From NCBI GenBank assembly GCA_015039315.1, contig WIDE01000245.1, positions 2,972 to 21,834 of the forward strand: a DNA stretch of 18,863 nucleotides, read 5' to 3'. A model generated the notes under the pieces. It did not search any database. It was not told the origin of the DNA and worked only from the letters and a program-made list of their open reading frames with translations. Position 1 is the stretch's first letter; the number at the start of each line of letters is the position of its first letter. The DNA comes from Clavulina sp. PMI_390. Taxonomy: Eukaryota; Basidiomycota; Agaricomycetes; Cantharellales; Hydnaceae. The position numbers were made by a program, and so were the translations under genes. Below, piece after piece: positions 1-9,784 of the stretch.

Positions 1-1761
1 AAGAGTGACACTGGAGTTCGGCGAGCGGAGAGGATCGAGATAAAAATGCTTGATATGAGAAATTGATGCAGCAATGATAGGGATATGCGAATTTTCGAGC
101 GAAGGGATGAACGATCTTGGAGAGCACACAATGTGAAAGTGTTCAAGCAACGGAGTCCTCGCGAGAAGTGCGCAAACAGCTTCTGCTGTTCGGAAGATTG
201 GATATGGCACAACGTCGCCCCCGCCATGCACTTCTGCAACTCCCATATCTATCGAAAGGTAGCGGAGTTCGGGCATATGGGTCCCAATATGTTCAAAAAC
301 GAATGGCATGTTCTCGACTGCTGACTCCTCAACCGGGTCCTGAATAACGAGCCTCACAAGCTGCGGGAAATGCACAGAATGAAAGACGCTAATCAAGCGT
401 GCACTCACGCCATGGCGGCGGATAACCAGGCTCTTCAAATCCTGGAGCGTGACATGGCTGAGCACGGGGCCGAATTGGGTTCTCAAAGTGAAACGATCGG
501 GACGCCAATCGTCTGTGAAGTGACCTCCCTGCGTATACTGACCAATATCAAGCCGCTCTAGGAACTTGAGTGAGCTCAAGAATGTCCAGCCCGCGGCAGA
601 GGGGGTGGCGGGGAGCGTGATTGTGCGGAGCCACCTTTGGGAAGCCGCTGCTAGGCGCCAGATGCCAGCTGGGGTAGCAAAACTTTGAGGCTTCACGACC
701 ACAGTTTGTGGGAGGTTTTGAGGCATATATTCCGTGGGCGTGACGCCGCTTCTTTTCTGCGCAATATCTTCCTGCATAAGCTGACGAAGGTCCAGCCGTT
801 GAGAAAACGGTGTTAGAGTCATAGTGTCTGTTCCTTGAGATCTCCAACTGTCCTCAGGGGAGGCGAGACGACTACATTCGAATGAAACTCGATGAAGGTT
901 ATGCACTGGAGGGTCATTGCTCCACCAGGAAATATGAACATCGTCATCGTGATCCTCGGCGAGACGGATCTTGTGATCTCCGTATATTACGATAGACTGA
1001 ACTTTGCGAAGAAGGGGGTGCGGTGTTGAGAGTTTGTTCACACGCTCCGCAATAGGAAGGGATTCAGGGATATGCGGATGCTCTATGATGACCTCGTCTA
1101 ACTCGGGGAAGAAGTCGACGTCAGGAAAGAGGCGTTCCAGAGTAATGATAACAAGGAGCGCCTTATGATCACAGCCCCCGTATTGAAGCGAGGTGCATTG
1201 GCTGGTAGCTAAGTGGAAACGAGCAATATCCTCCTTTGTGGGTGCACGTCTAAATATCTATGCAGGGTGTGGTCAGATGCCGAAATTCAGAGTCCTGCCA
1301 GTTTCTGGACTCACTCTGACGTATTGTCGATATGCTGGGTCATGTGTATAAACTATCTCTGAAGTATCCCCTGACCCGCCTGACGAGGCAGAACCCTGAG
1401 AAGACGCAGCATTAGAGCGTCGCTGCAGATCAGCAACAAGATGCGTGAGATCATTTTTACTCGCGAAAGAGTGCTGGATCTTGAGCACTGCTGATTGACA
1501 AAGAGGGAATATTTCCTCGATTGGCTTTTTGTCTGAGCTGGAGTAGGCACTAAGCATACGAAGCGGAGCGGGGTCGATGAGATCAGATGGGAGATATGTT
1601 TCAACAAGACTGCTTGGACGTTGCAGGCGGCGACGACGGAATTCAGGCCGAGCAGAGGCAAGGAAGGTTTTGCATGTGAGACCAGCAGTAACGAGTTCAC
1701 TAAATGGGACAAAATGGAGGATTTCGGTCAACACCTCTGGTATCTGGAGCGCATGATGCAT
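1..1761 (-). CDS. F-box-like/LRR protein, paralog A (3' end outside window)
   Basis: Two exons are visible: 1761..1315 and 1257..1, joined by a 57-nt phase-0 intron with donor GTGAGT and acceptor ATAG. The second exon stays open to the window edge, so 568 residues are seen and, by alignment to paralog D, roughly 150 C-terminal residues are missing. The N-terminus (IPEVLTEILHFVPFSELV, then LTCKTF) resembles an F-box-like domain, which in this superfamily binds Skp1 and presents substrates to an SCF ubiquitin ligase. The rest has irregular leucine-rich segments (LRTITLPATP, PELRYLSIDMG, LLEHFHIVCS, HFYLDPLRSP). The start at 1761 (MHHALQ) matches MHQALT of paralog D; an in-frame ATG at 1833 would add 24 residues. 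Residues after the intron read IFRRAPTKEDIARF, the family block. A ubiquitin-ligase role is inferred from the family. Family membership is sure, the exact start less so. Confidence 0.85.
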
Positions 1762-1963
1762 GCTGAGGGACAAGTCAGTGTCCAGGGAATGGTGATGCTT
1801 GGGAAGAGTCTGCGCCTGACTGCTGCACGCCACGATTTGTCCGTGAATCAGGTTGACCGGGAAGCACTCGACGGTTCGGGATCAAACCTTCGGGGCTTTC
1901 TGGCCTTGGCAAATGATTACGTGCCAAGTTGAACAAATGTTCGTCGCCGCTCTGTCGTAATTA

Positions 1964-1977
1964 CGTCACGCGTGACG
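1964..1977. promoter_or_regulatory. Perfect palindrome CGTCACGCGTGACG, candidate regulator site
   Basis: CGTCACGCGTGACG is identical to its reverse complement. The centre, ACGCGT, equals the MCB core bound by MBF-type factors in yeasts, and each half contains CGTCA/TGACG, the half-site of CREB/ATF-type bZIP factors. It lies about 200 bp before the start of paralog A and about 600 bp before the secreted-protein start. Binding by either class is an inference. Confidence 0.4.
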
Positions 1978-2456
1978 ATCACTCAGCAGCATTCATTTGG
2001 CCTCCCCCTGCTCTGCTTGTTCTATGAGAATGCCATGGACTGAAAGGTCTCGACTCGATCGGGACTTTGGCTCGAGGGAATCTAATCCGCGATAAACGAA
2101 TAAGAAGCTTGTTGGTCATGCCGGTCTTACCCTATCAGTGACACGCCCTGCCAGTGCCACGTTCCCTGTTGAGTGATGACGACCAGGCCCTACAACACCC
2201 AGCTGCCCAAGTACTCGCTACTCTTGTTATGCTTCGGATAGCACTACATGCACCGACTATATTCAGTCAACGAAAGCTACACTTATTGCAACATTTAGCG
2301 CTCAGCCTCTCCCTACGTAACAGCGATCTGTCTTGATTTTCGTCCTTCCCACCCACCCGGTCTCGACCAATACTTCTCAATGGGTCCATCCTGTTGACAG
2401 CAGAACCAATGCCTCATGTCAGCGCTAAGCCTGACGCTTGGCAGATCGAAATCAAG

Positions 2457-2530
2457 CCACCCTCCCTCTCTCTCGTCCTCCTCTTTCCTCTCCTCCCCTT
2501 CCCTCTTATCGCCACAGCTCTCTCTGCTCT
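2457..2530 (+). promoter_or_regulatory. Pyrimidine-rich tract before the secreted-protein gene
   Basis: A run dominated by C and T (CTCTCTCGTCCTCCTCTTTCC and similar) ends about 45 nt before the ATG at 2574. CT-rich blocks at this distance commonly mark transcription starts of well-expressed filamentous-fungal genes. A CCAAT box lies upstream at 2367-2371. No clean TATA box is placed usefully. Confidence 0.45.
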
Positions 2531-2573
2531 CTTATCGCGGCCTATAATCGCTCTTGTCACGTCTCTTTAAACA

Positions 2574-3669
2574 ATGCGTTTCTTTATCGGTCTCGCTGCA
2601 CTCTTCGTCGCTGTTTCAGCCTTGGAGCAGAATGTCGACTCCGGCACGCCCACTCGTCGCTCGGAAGTACGCAGTATCTGGCCTCCCATCGGCGATATCA
2701 AACCTAGGGGCGACTCAAGCCCTGCCCCGCGTGATGTTGTCCTTAACACCAATGCCAAGCGTTTGGCTGCAGGCCTCCGTGTTCTGCCTCCTCGCAAGTT
2801 GTACAACCCAGACCGTGAGTATCTATCCATCCACCCTCCACTCACAATTAATCATTTCATCCCTTCCATTAGGCCCTCTCGCTCCTCGTCAGACAGGCGC
2901 GCCTCCGGCAGGCTCATCTTGCATGTCAGTCATCCTCGTTTATTTCCAATTATCGTTTTCTTACGTCTTTGAACCCTATTTTCCAGAGACGGTGTCATCT
3001 TTTCCACTTTTGCCAATGTTGACGGATACCTCACGTAAACTATTTGCTCTACCTGCCTCATGTGTCGCGCGAAGTCTCTAACTCCCCCTAAAAACACGGC
3101 ATACAGGACTGGGCTCAACTCGTACGGTGCATATACTAGCTTTGCCAATACTGCGTGTGATAGCAACGTCCTTCACGTCTGTGCTTCTACGGACCAGCCT
3201 TCGACCCCTCAATCCATCACCACCGTCAACGGAGTTTCGTCTCCTTCTCTCCCATATTTCGGCGCGTGTGTAGGCCAGGTGTCCGGAGCGACGATGGGCG
3301 GCTCGTCCAACTACGTCGATTTCTGCAATACAGCGCAATCTGACGCGTCTACCGGTAACACGGACAACAGCTTCACTGTTGCGACTGGTACGGATAAGCC
3401 TGCCGAGAGCGAGGTGTGGCTTGTTGGGTCAGACGGAGCGATGACGGTTCAGTGGGTGAACCCCGATGGGACGTCCATCCCACTGAGCATGCTTGAGAGC
3501 CAAGGGGCATTCGTCGCTACGGGAGACATCGTTGATTTCTATAACGCGTTTGGTTTCGCCGACAACGCGGTGCGTACCTCATTTGTGCACCATTTCCAGA
3601 GGACAGGCTGACCGAATGCTTGGCATCTAGGCCTTCAAATTCATTCCCTCTTCGACTCTTTCCTGCTGA
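2574..3669 (+). CDS. Secreted protein of unknown function, five exons
   Basis: Exons are 2574..2814, 2873..2924, 2987..3034, 3107..3569 and 3631..3669; all introns are GT..AG and phases agree, giving about 280 residues. The start sits in a good context (ttaaacaATGc). Residues 1-17 (MRFFIGLAALFVAVSAL) form a signal peptide. A basic, proline-rich pro-region follows with a possible Kex2 site (TRR at about 27-29) and the motif TNAKRLAAGL..LPPRK, which I associate with a family of basidiomycete secreted proteins. The mature part begins near GSSCIDGVIFSTFANVDGYL and has several cysteines (TACDSNVLHVC, GACVG, DFCNT) that may form disulphides, and a segment AMTVQWVNPDGT. The last intron has a CTGAC branch-like site; without it the frame would stop at 3611 with a different 13-residue tail. 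No enzyme motif was recognised. It is probably extracellular. Confidence 0.8.
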
Positions 3670-4241
3670 ACCAGTCCTCACCTCTCTGTAGAATTCCTGC
3701 TCTTCTTCTTTTCTCGCTCTCTTTCTTTCTTCGTTCGCTCACGTCATGTCATGTTTGTTTGCCCGTCACGTTACGAAGCGCGTGTCACTTTGCGCCGCTG
3801 CCGAGGACCTTTCTGTAATATCTGTACATTGCATTGTTCGACACGTTTTCCTGCTTAACGAGATTTTCTCACCTGTGACAAGATTTAGGATTCAGCCTCT
3901 GTCGTGCTTCGGTAAAAGCTTGCCAGACTTGATAAACGATTTTCTCGTGGCGTCCGGCGCCAAGATCAGAGCGGTAGATATGATTTTGCTGTCTCAAGCA
4001 CAAAGCCTCAGCTGGTCCAACCATCATGAAAATGTCATTGCTGAGTAACGTCATAAGACCCTGATTCACATAAGCGACACGTTCTGTCCCTCTGCATAGT
4101 TTCATCGAGTAGCTGGATCATGTCCCTTCTGCTGTGACGTCCGAAAAGAAGCATCCTCATTCCATTTTTCGATAATTTATTACGCCGAGACGCAACATGC
4201 TACTTGCTTACAGTATTGAGAAGAGAATTCGAATAAAAAAA
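3670..4241. other. Convergent intergenic region, no gene seen
   Basis: This lies between the 3' ends of the secreted-protein gene (plus) and paralog B (minus). The first 80 nt are pyrimidine-rich. Open frames here (for example 3746-4048) have no recognisable product and no intron logic. It probably holds the two 3' untranslated regions. Confidence 0.5.
4176..4181 (-). promoter_or_regulatory. Poly(A) signal AATAAA of paralog B
   Basis: AATAAA on the minus strand, about 60 nt past the stop codon of paralog B, is a plausible polyadenylation signal. Confidence 0.45.
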
Positions 4242-6362
4242 TTACGGTTCGTCAGCCTTGTTGCTTCGGGGAGATGACTCTCGAAGTAGTTTAGTGATTT
4301 GCCTCCAGGCAGGACCCCTTGTTTCGTCAGCATCATCATTAGTACGAATGATCGGAGGGATATATCGTTTGAGGTTGGGGAAGATGCGCCGAAGGGTGTC
4401 TGCCGCTGCGCGAGGATCATGAACGCGAGGTGCGCCAAGATTAAGAGTGAGGGGGTTGGGGCAGGGTGGGTACGCCGCGATTTCTTCGTCGGTAGGGAGG
4501 AAGAAGTGATCGATATTCACCCCCATGCCGAAGGTTTCGAGGTTGGGACATCGTCCGATAAATGCGACGACATCGGCGAGCGAAAGAGTAGCATCACCTG
4601 GACGTGTGGGGTCGAGGTAGAGATATTGCAACTTCGAGCTCCACGTGCGCGCCAAAGTGCCTAGAGTCTGTTGATCGGGTGGCTCAACGCAAAAACCAAC
4701 GGGACACGAAACGTGTAGATGCTCCAATTTCGGCGCCACTCTCATCATCTGCTTGAGATTTTGAATCGTGATGAGAGGTTTGGGAGGCGTTTCATTACGA
4801 GTATGCTTCGTGTTGAAGAGCTCGATGCTGAGGAACTCGAGATTCGGGAAGCGATGCGTGTCCTCAGTCCAAAGTTCGGCTACTCCCATGACGTTATACC
4901 GATTATACGCATTACGAATGACCATCCTGGTGAGGTTGGCGAATCTGACTGTCCGAAAGACACCAATGAGATCGGGGCACACTGCACCGTCAGTACATAT
5001 GAGAGTATTCAGCGCCGACATAGTGGCCTCACTGGCACGATTGACGTCCCAGTAGCTGTAATAGTGCCATATGGGATCGTCGTCGTCCTTTTCATGAGGC
5101 ATCCACTCCTTGGTTGCCCTACGTTCATGGCCAAGGTGAAGCTCTCGGACCTTGCAGCGTACGAGCCACTTCCAGTCTGATAGGTCTGGTGTGGCAGGAA
5201 GACGAAGGCGGCGGAGAGTAGGGCCACATTTCTCAATGAATGCCCTGAGCATAGCCCGCATGGCGACATAAGGTTTTGAGTCCTGGTGATACTCCGTTCT
5301 CTTCATCAGCTCCAGACGTTCCTTCCAGGGCATGGACCAGATGATACGGGACCATTTGAGGTCAAAATCGATTTCGCGCAGATTCGCGAACGTGCCTCGA
5401 TGCAGTTCATTGACCATCACAGTCTGATAATCCGTGCTCCACCCACGATAAGGACCTCTGCTAGGGGGACGAATCACCAGGCGCCGCGTATTACGGAGCA
5501 ATGCGAATGGCATCGCTATCCCGTTGAACTGCATCTCGACAGTACCCCAGACAGCGTAGTAATGAAATGGTGGAATGAGTGCGAGAGTCCGAAACTGAGG
5601 GAGGAACTCGATATCAGGGAACAAACGCCGAAGGGCGAGGAGCACCACCAGTGCTTGGTGATCCTCCCACGCATAGGAAATTGTGCAACATTTTGCCATC
5701 ACATCGAGGAGTTTGCTGAGATCATCGAGCCTAGGAGGCCTTCGGAAGATCTACAGTATAAAACACTCTGTCAGAATCAGGAGTTCCGACGTGGTATGCT
5801 ATACCTACCTTGACGAACTGAAACTGTTTGAGATTGACCACTCGTTCAACATGAGAATCGGCCGGTAGCCCAAGCGCGTCAGCCGTGAGCTCGAATGGTG
5901 GGTTTGTATTTCCGGCGAGCACGGTGGCCCATGCCGGAACAATCGAACCACCTTGTGGAGATGCCGTAGCTGCTTCAACGCCAGCTGTAAGAATAGTTAG
6001 AATGAAATCAATCATATTTAGGGGACTCGCTAACCGAAAGTGGCATTTTTGAATTGGAGATTGATGTGATGAGGATGGGGCATCACTGCTGAGACCTCGA
6101 GAGGCCATAGGTCTTCCCGAGGAAAGTCTCCAAAGTAGGTATACAGATCTGAGAATTTGGTGCGAACTATCAAGTCATCGGGGAGGAGAGATATGAGTCG
6201 GCGAAGACTAGGTCCTTGACGCAGAAAACCTCGGTCAGCCGCCTCTCGCATCGCAACACAAGTGTGCCAGAGCTTGCGCAAAGAGTAATCTCCGAGGTAG
6301 TGACAGATCTCATCAAGGATCTCGGGAAGACCGAGAGCAAGATGTGCTACGGATCGGGCCAT
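4242..6362 (-). CDS. F-box-like/LRR protein, paralog B
   Basis: Three exons: 6362..6035, 5984..5809 and 5750..4242, giving 670 residues. Introns of 50 and 58 nt are GT..AG and the phases agree. The N-terminus (LPEILDEICHYLGDYSLRKLWHTC) resembles an F-box-like domain. A conserved stretch DLWPLEVSAVMPHPHHINL follows. Exon 2 is a 58-residue insertion absent from A and D, ending in QFQFVK. After the second intron comes IFRRPPRLDDL and a long leucine-rich half with irregular repeats (LRRLRLPATP, KVRELHLG, FPNLEFLSIELF, KLEHLHVSCP, LQYLYLDPTRPG, PNLETFGMG). The C-terminus is polar (PAWRQITKLL). It is most similar to paralog C, by eye at about three residues in four. Probably an SCF substrate receptor if the F-box works; no substrate can be named. 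Confidence 0.9.
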
Positions 6363-6832
6363 AGTTCAACTGCGGCGGCGATCTTACAACGAGGTTGAGG
6401 ACGGTAGGAAGAAGCTGACCGGCCCCGAAGAAAAAAGTTGTGAATGTCTCAGATTTGAGACACAAGCTGGCCACTCGAACACAGTGACGAGATAGATGGC
6501 GCTGTAGCATATGGGAATTCTGACTTGTATTCAGCTCAAAAGCCGTCGAGGCTGAAGGGCGCACAGTCCCAGACGTGTCTAGATCCTCATGTGTGCGTGG
6601 CTTATTTGTCAGTGTTCACAGCCACGCAGTAACTGTACGAGAACGTCTTGTTCGCCTCGCGCATGCAAAACGTTCTCCAGCCCCTATGCTCGCTATTTCA
6701 CCGGACAGCCCAGCTCCATGTGTGTCTCTTTGTGTGCTAGAACAAGGCTATCGTCATTCCATGTTTAATACTAGACCGAGATGATAAGTGATCTATTGAG
6801 AAGCTACGAAAGAGAAAAATAGATAGAAAAAA
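6363..6832. other. Intergenic region between paralogs B and C
   Basis: This 470-nt gap holds the promoter of B (6363-6600, duplicated upstream of C) and the 3' flank of C. An ATTAAA on the minus strand (6764-6769) could be the poly(A) signal of C. No further gene seen. Confidence 0.5.
6445..6462. promoter_or_regulatory. Inverted repeat TGTCTCA-GATT-TGAGACA upstream of paralog B
   Basis: Perfect 7-bp arms are separated by 4 nt, 83 bp before the start codon. The same 18 nt and its flank (ACAAGCT) recur upstream of paralog C at nearly the same distance, inside otherwise partly diverged DNA. This suggests a binding site for a dimeric regulator, or a 5' untranslated element. Confidence 0.5.
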
Positions 6833-8965
6833 TTAGGCTTCTTCAATACCACTGCTTAAGGGGTATGAACCTCGAAGTAACTTTGTGATCTGCCTCCAGG
6901 CAGGACCCCTCGTTTCATCAGCATCATCATCAGTACGAATTATTGGAGGGATAACCCGTCTAAGGTTGGGGAAGATGCGGCGAAGAGCTCCAGCTACTGC
7001 GCGAGCATCATTGACACGGGGAGCTCCGAGGTCGAGAGTGAGGGAATTGGTACAAGAAGGGTACGCCGAGAGTTCTTCTTCTGTTGGAAATGAGAAGTGG
7101 TGGATGTCCATCCCGACGCCAAAGGTCTCGAGGTGGGGACATCTTCCAATGAAAGGGATGACGTCGACGAGCGTCAGAGTGGCATCGCCAGGACGGGTGG
7201 GGTCGAGATAAAGGTACTGCAGCTTTTCACCCCATGTGCGTGCCATCACACCCATGTTCTCCTTATTCGGAGGTTCGACGAAGAAACCGGCGGGGCATGA
7301 AACGTGGAGATGTTGCAGATGTGGCGCGACTCTCGTCAGATGCTTGAGATTCCGAACGGTTATAAGGGGACGGGGGGGTGTCTGGTCACAAGGGCGCTTC
7401 GTGTTGAACAGCTCGATGCTGAGGAACTCGAGTTTCGGGAAGGAGAGTGTTTCCTCGGTCCAAAGTTCGGCGACCCCCATGACATTGTATTGGTTATACG
7501 CATTGCGAATGACAAGCCTGGTGAGGCTAGCGAACCTGACCGTTCGAAAGACCCCAACGAGGTCGGGGCAAACCGCACCATCGCTGCACGTGAGAGTCTT
7601 CAGTGCCGACACCGCGAACCCGGACATCTCATTCATACCATCGCTACTTTTATAGTACCAAACGAGAAAATCATCCTTGTCATGAGGCATCCACTCCTTG
7701 GTCGCCCTAAGCTCCTGACCGAGGTGGAGCTCTCGGACCTTGGAACGAGAGAGCCACTGCTTCCAGTCCGCCAGCTCTGGCGTCGCGGGAAGACGAAGGC
7801 GACGAAGATTATGACTAGATTCCTTGACGAATGCCCTAAGCATGGCTCGCATAGCGACATGGCGCGCGGAACGCGCATCACGATCTCCACCTCCCGTCAT
7901 TAATTTCTCATGGTTCTCCCAAGGCATTGACCATATGATCCGGGTCCAGTTGAGATCATAGTTAATCGCACGCAAGTTGGCGAGCGTGTTTGAACAAAGC
8001 TCTTTGACCATCACAGCCAGATGCTCTGGGTCCCAACGAGCATAGAGACTATTGCAAGGGGGGCGTATCACCAAACGTCGTGTATCACGCAGTAAAACGA
8101 ATGGCATCACAACCCCAGTGAACATCGCTTCATAACCACCCCAGCTAAAAAAGTAGCGAAATGGTGGAGCGAGCACGAGCGTGTGGAATCGTGGGAAGAA
8201 GTCGATAGTGGGGAACAGGCGCTGGAGCGCCAAGAGAACAACCAAGGCCTTGTGATCTTCCCAAGCGTAAGAGATTGTGCTACAGCCTGCTGCTGCACTG
8301 AGGAGCCTCTCGAGATCGTCATATTGTGGAGGCCGCCTGAAAATCTAGGTTGCAGGTATCCGATCAGAATAGAGTGGTTTTACGATGCTGAAAAGTCCAA
8401 ACCTTGACGAACTGGAACTGCGCTACGTTCGCGACCTTTGGAACACGAGATTGGGCCGGCAAGCCGAGTTCGTTGGCTGTTGGCGCGAACGGTGGGATCG
8501 TGTTCCCGGAAATTACAGTGGTCCACGGGGGAACAGGAGTACCATCTTGTTGAGCTTTTATCTCGGCTTCAGAGCCAGCTGGCGAAAGAAACCTTATTAG
8601 ATATCGGGCACATTTGGTCCGCGTGAAAGTAACCTACCATCAGTACTGTTTTGAAAGCGGAGATTGATATGATGAGGGTGGGGGATTACAGCCGAAACCT
8701 CTAGCGGCCAGAGGTCTTCCCTTGGATGAGCTCCGAAGTAGGCATACAGATCTAGGAACTTGGTGCCAACGATCAGATCATCGGGAAGTAGGGAGATTAT
8801 TTGGCGGAGACTAGGCCCCTGACGCCGAAACCCTCGATCAGCCGCCTCGCGCATAGCGTTACAGGTGCGCCAGAGCTTGCGCAAAGAGTGGTCGCCGAGA
8901 TAAAGACAGATCTCATCGAGGATCTCAGGAAGACTCAGAGCAACATGGACTGGAGATTGAGCCAT
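6833..8965 (-). CDS. F-box-like/LRR protein, paralog C
   Basis: Three exons: 8965..8638, 8578..8403 and 8344..6833, giving 671 residues. Exons 1 and 2 have exactly the lengths of those in paralog B (328 and 176 nt), and the introns fall at the same codons (59 and 58 nt). The N-terminus (LPEILDEICLYLGDHSLRKLWRTC) is F-box-like. Exon 2 carries the same insertion ending in QFQFVK; after it comes IFRRPPQYDDL. Leucine-rich segments match B closely (LRRLRLPATP, FPKLEFLSIELF, LQYLYLDPTRPGDATLTL, PHLETFGVGMD). The insertion is the least conserved part: SEAEIKAQQDGTPVPPW here against VEAATASPQGGSIVPAW in B. The reading frame is intact, so both copies look functional. SCF substrate-receptor role is inferred from the domain type only. 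Confidence 0.9.
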
Positions 8966-9784
8966 ATGCTAATTCTTATGGGCACCTAGGAAGAGGTTGA
9001 GGGATGGTAGGAGGAAGCTGACCGGCCCCGAGGAAAAAAAAAAAGTTACGATGTCTCAGATTTGAGACACAAGCTAGCCGAACAAAGCGACAAGATAAGC
9101 GGCGCTGGAGAATACGGCCCGCTTTCCTTTAAAGCCAGTTCAAAGGCAACTGAGGCTTAAGGACGCAGAGTCCCAGGCCCCTCCAGACCCTCATGTGGAG
9201 GTTCTGTTCTGTTCTGTTTAGTTCCAGGTGGCTCGCTGGTGGCCAAACAAGCGACAACTATACATCATCTTCACCAACATCGAAAACTATTTTACGCACT
9301 GGGGATCGAGGGTTTTATCCTGCCGCTTTGGTTTTCTCATGAGTGTATGGGCTGATATCTAAACCTAGAACGTGGCCTGAAATAACTGTGACTGACCCTG
9401 CTGATGGATGCTGTTGGCGTTACATTTGAAATGGCTCCCGAAGCACAAGTCTCCACGATATCTTTTGATGAGGATAGATCTGCACCATGCCTTTCCGTAA
9501 TAAAAGCTTATTTGACTGCCTGATGAGTGATATTTGTTCTTCTGCAATCTGCCCTTTAGCCTCGCTTTCCATTGACGACTCGACCTCACTACGTCTTCTG
9601 ACACCAATCCATTCGGACTCGCTATCGACATCCCTTTGTCCCCCCCGTCTCTTCATCTCTCATTATTAGTATCTAAATAGAATCTCATAGGTAAGGTTAT
9701 GGTTTGGGATTGCGGGGCTGCACCGATATTGTAACATCAACTATACCAAGCGGTAGGGGGCCCTGGTTGCACTATTGGCTCGTG
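8966..9784. other. Upstream region of paralog C, then unassigned DNA
   Basis: The first 240 nt belong to the duplicated upstream block. Next come three TTCTG-type units near 9202-9217 and about 550 nt with no recognised gene. A minus-strand ATG frame at 9656-9420 (78 codons, charged) has no supporting evidence. Confidence 0.5.
9052..9069. promoter_or_regulatory. Inverted repeat TGTCTCA-GATT-TGAGACA upstream of paralog C
   Basis: Identical to the element at 6445-6462 and 87 bp before the start codon of C. The neighbouring A-run differs in length between the copies, whereas the 18 nt are unchanged. Confidence 0.5.

Larger units (their letters stand above)
1762..2573. other. Divergent intergenic region between paralog A and the secreted-protein gene
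   Basis: The two flanking genes point away from each other, so this stretch probably holds both promoters. It contains a 14-bp perfect palindrome (1964-1977), a CCAAT box on the plus strand (2367-2371) and a long pyrimidine-rich tract (about 2457-2530) typical of sequence just upstream of fungal start sites. No convincing gene was found; the open frames here lack ATG starts or are short. Confidence 0.6.
4210..6600 (-). repeat. Tandem duplication, unit 1 (paralog B with flanks)
   Basis: This unit pairs with about 6795-9205. Besides the coding parts, the upstream DNA matches: AAGCTGACCGGCCCCGA, TGTCTCAGATTTGAGACA and, farther out, AGTCCCAGxxxxxTCxAGAxCCTCATGTG occur in both. Short T-rich matches follow the stop codons. 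Intron sequences have diverged, so the event is not very recent. Confidence 0.7.
6795..9205 (-). repeat. Tandem duplication, unit 2 (paralog C with flanks)
   Basis: Head-to-tail partner of unit 1. The outer match ends near the AGTCCCAG..CCTCATGTG block at about 9168-9198. Beyond that no similarity to the sequence right of unit 1 was noticed. Confidence 0.7.

Noticed and set aside
2154..2336. Plus-strand frame upstream of the secreted-protein gene
   Set aside because: It begins with GTG, has no recognisable domain and lies in the promoter region.
4299..5813. Several long plus-strand open frames opposite paralog B (and likewise 6885-7903 opposite C)
   Set aside because: They are antisense shadows of the leucine-rich exons; the similarity between the B and C shadows only reflects the gene duplication on the minus strand.
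9420..9656. Minus-strand ATG frame, 78 codons, rich in charged residues
   Set aside because: No homology recognised, no splice context, and an overlapping frame of similar length exists.
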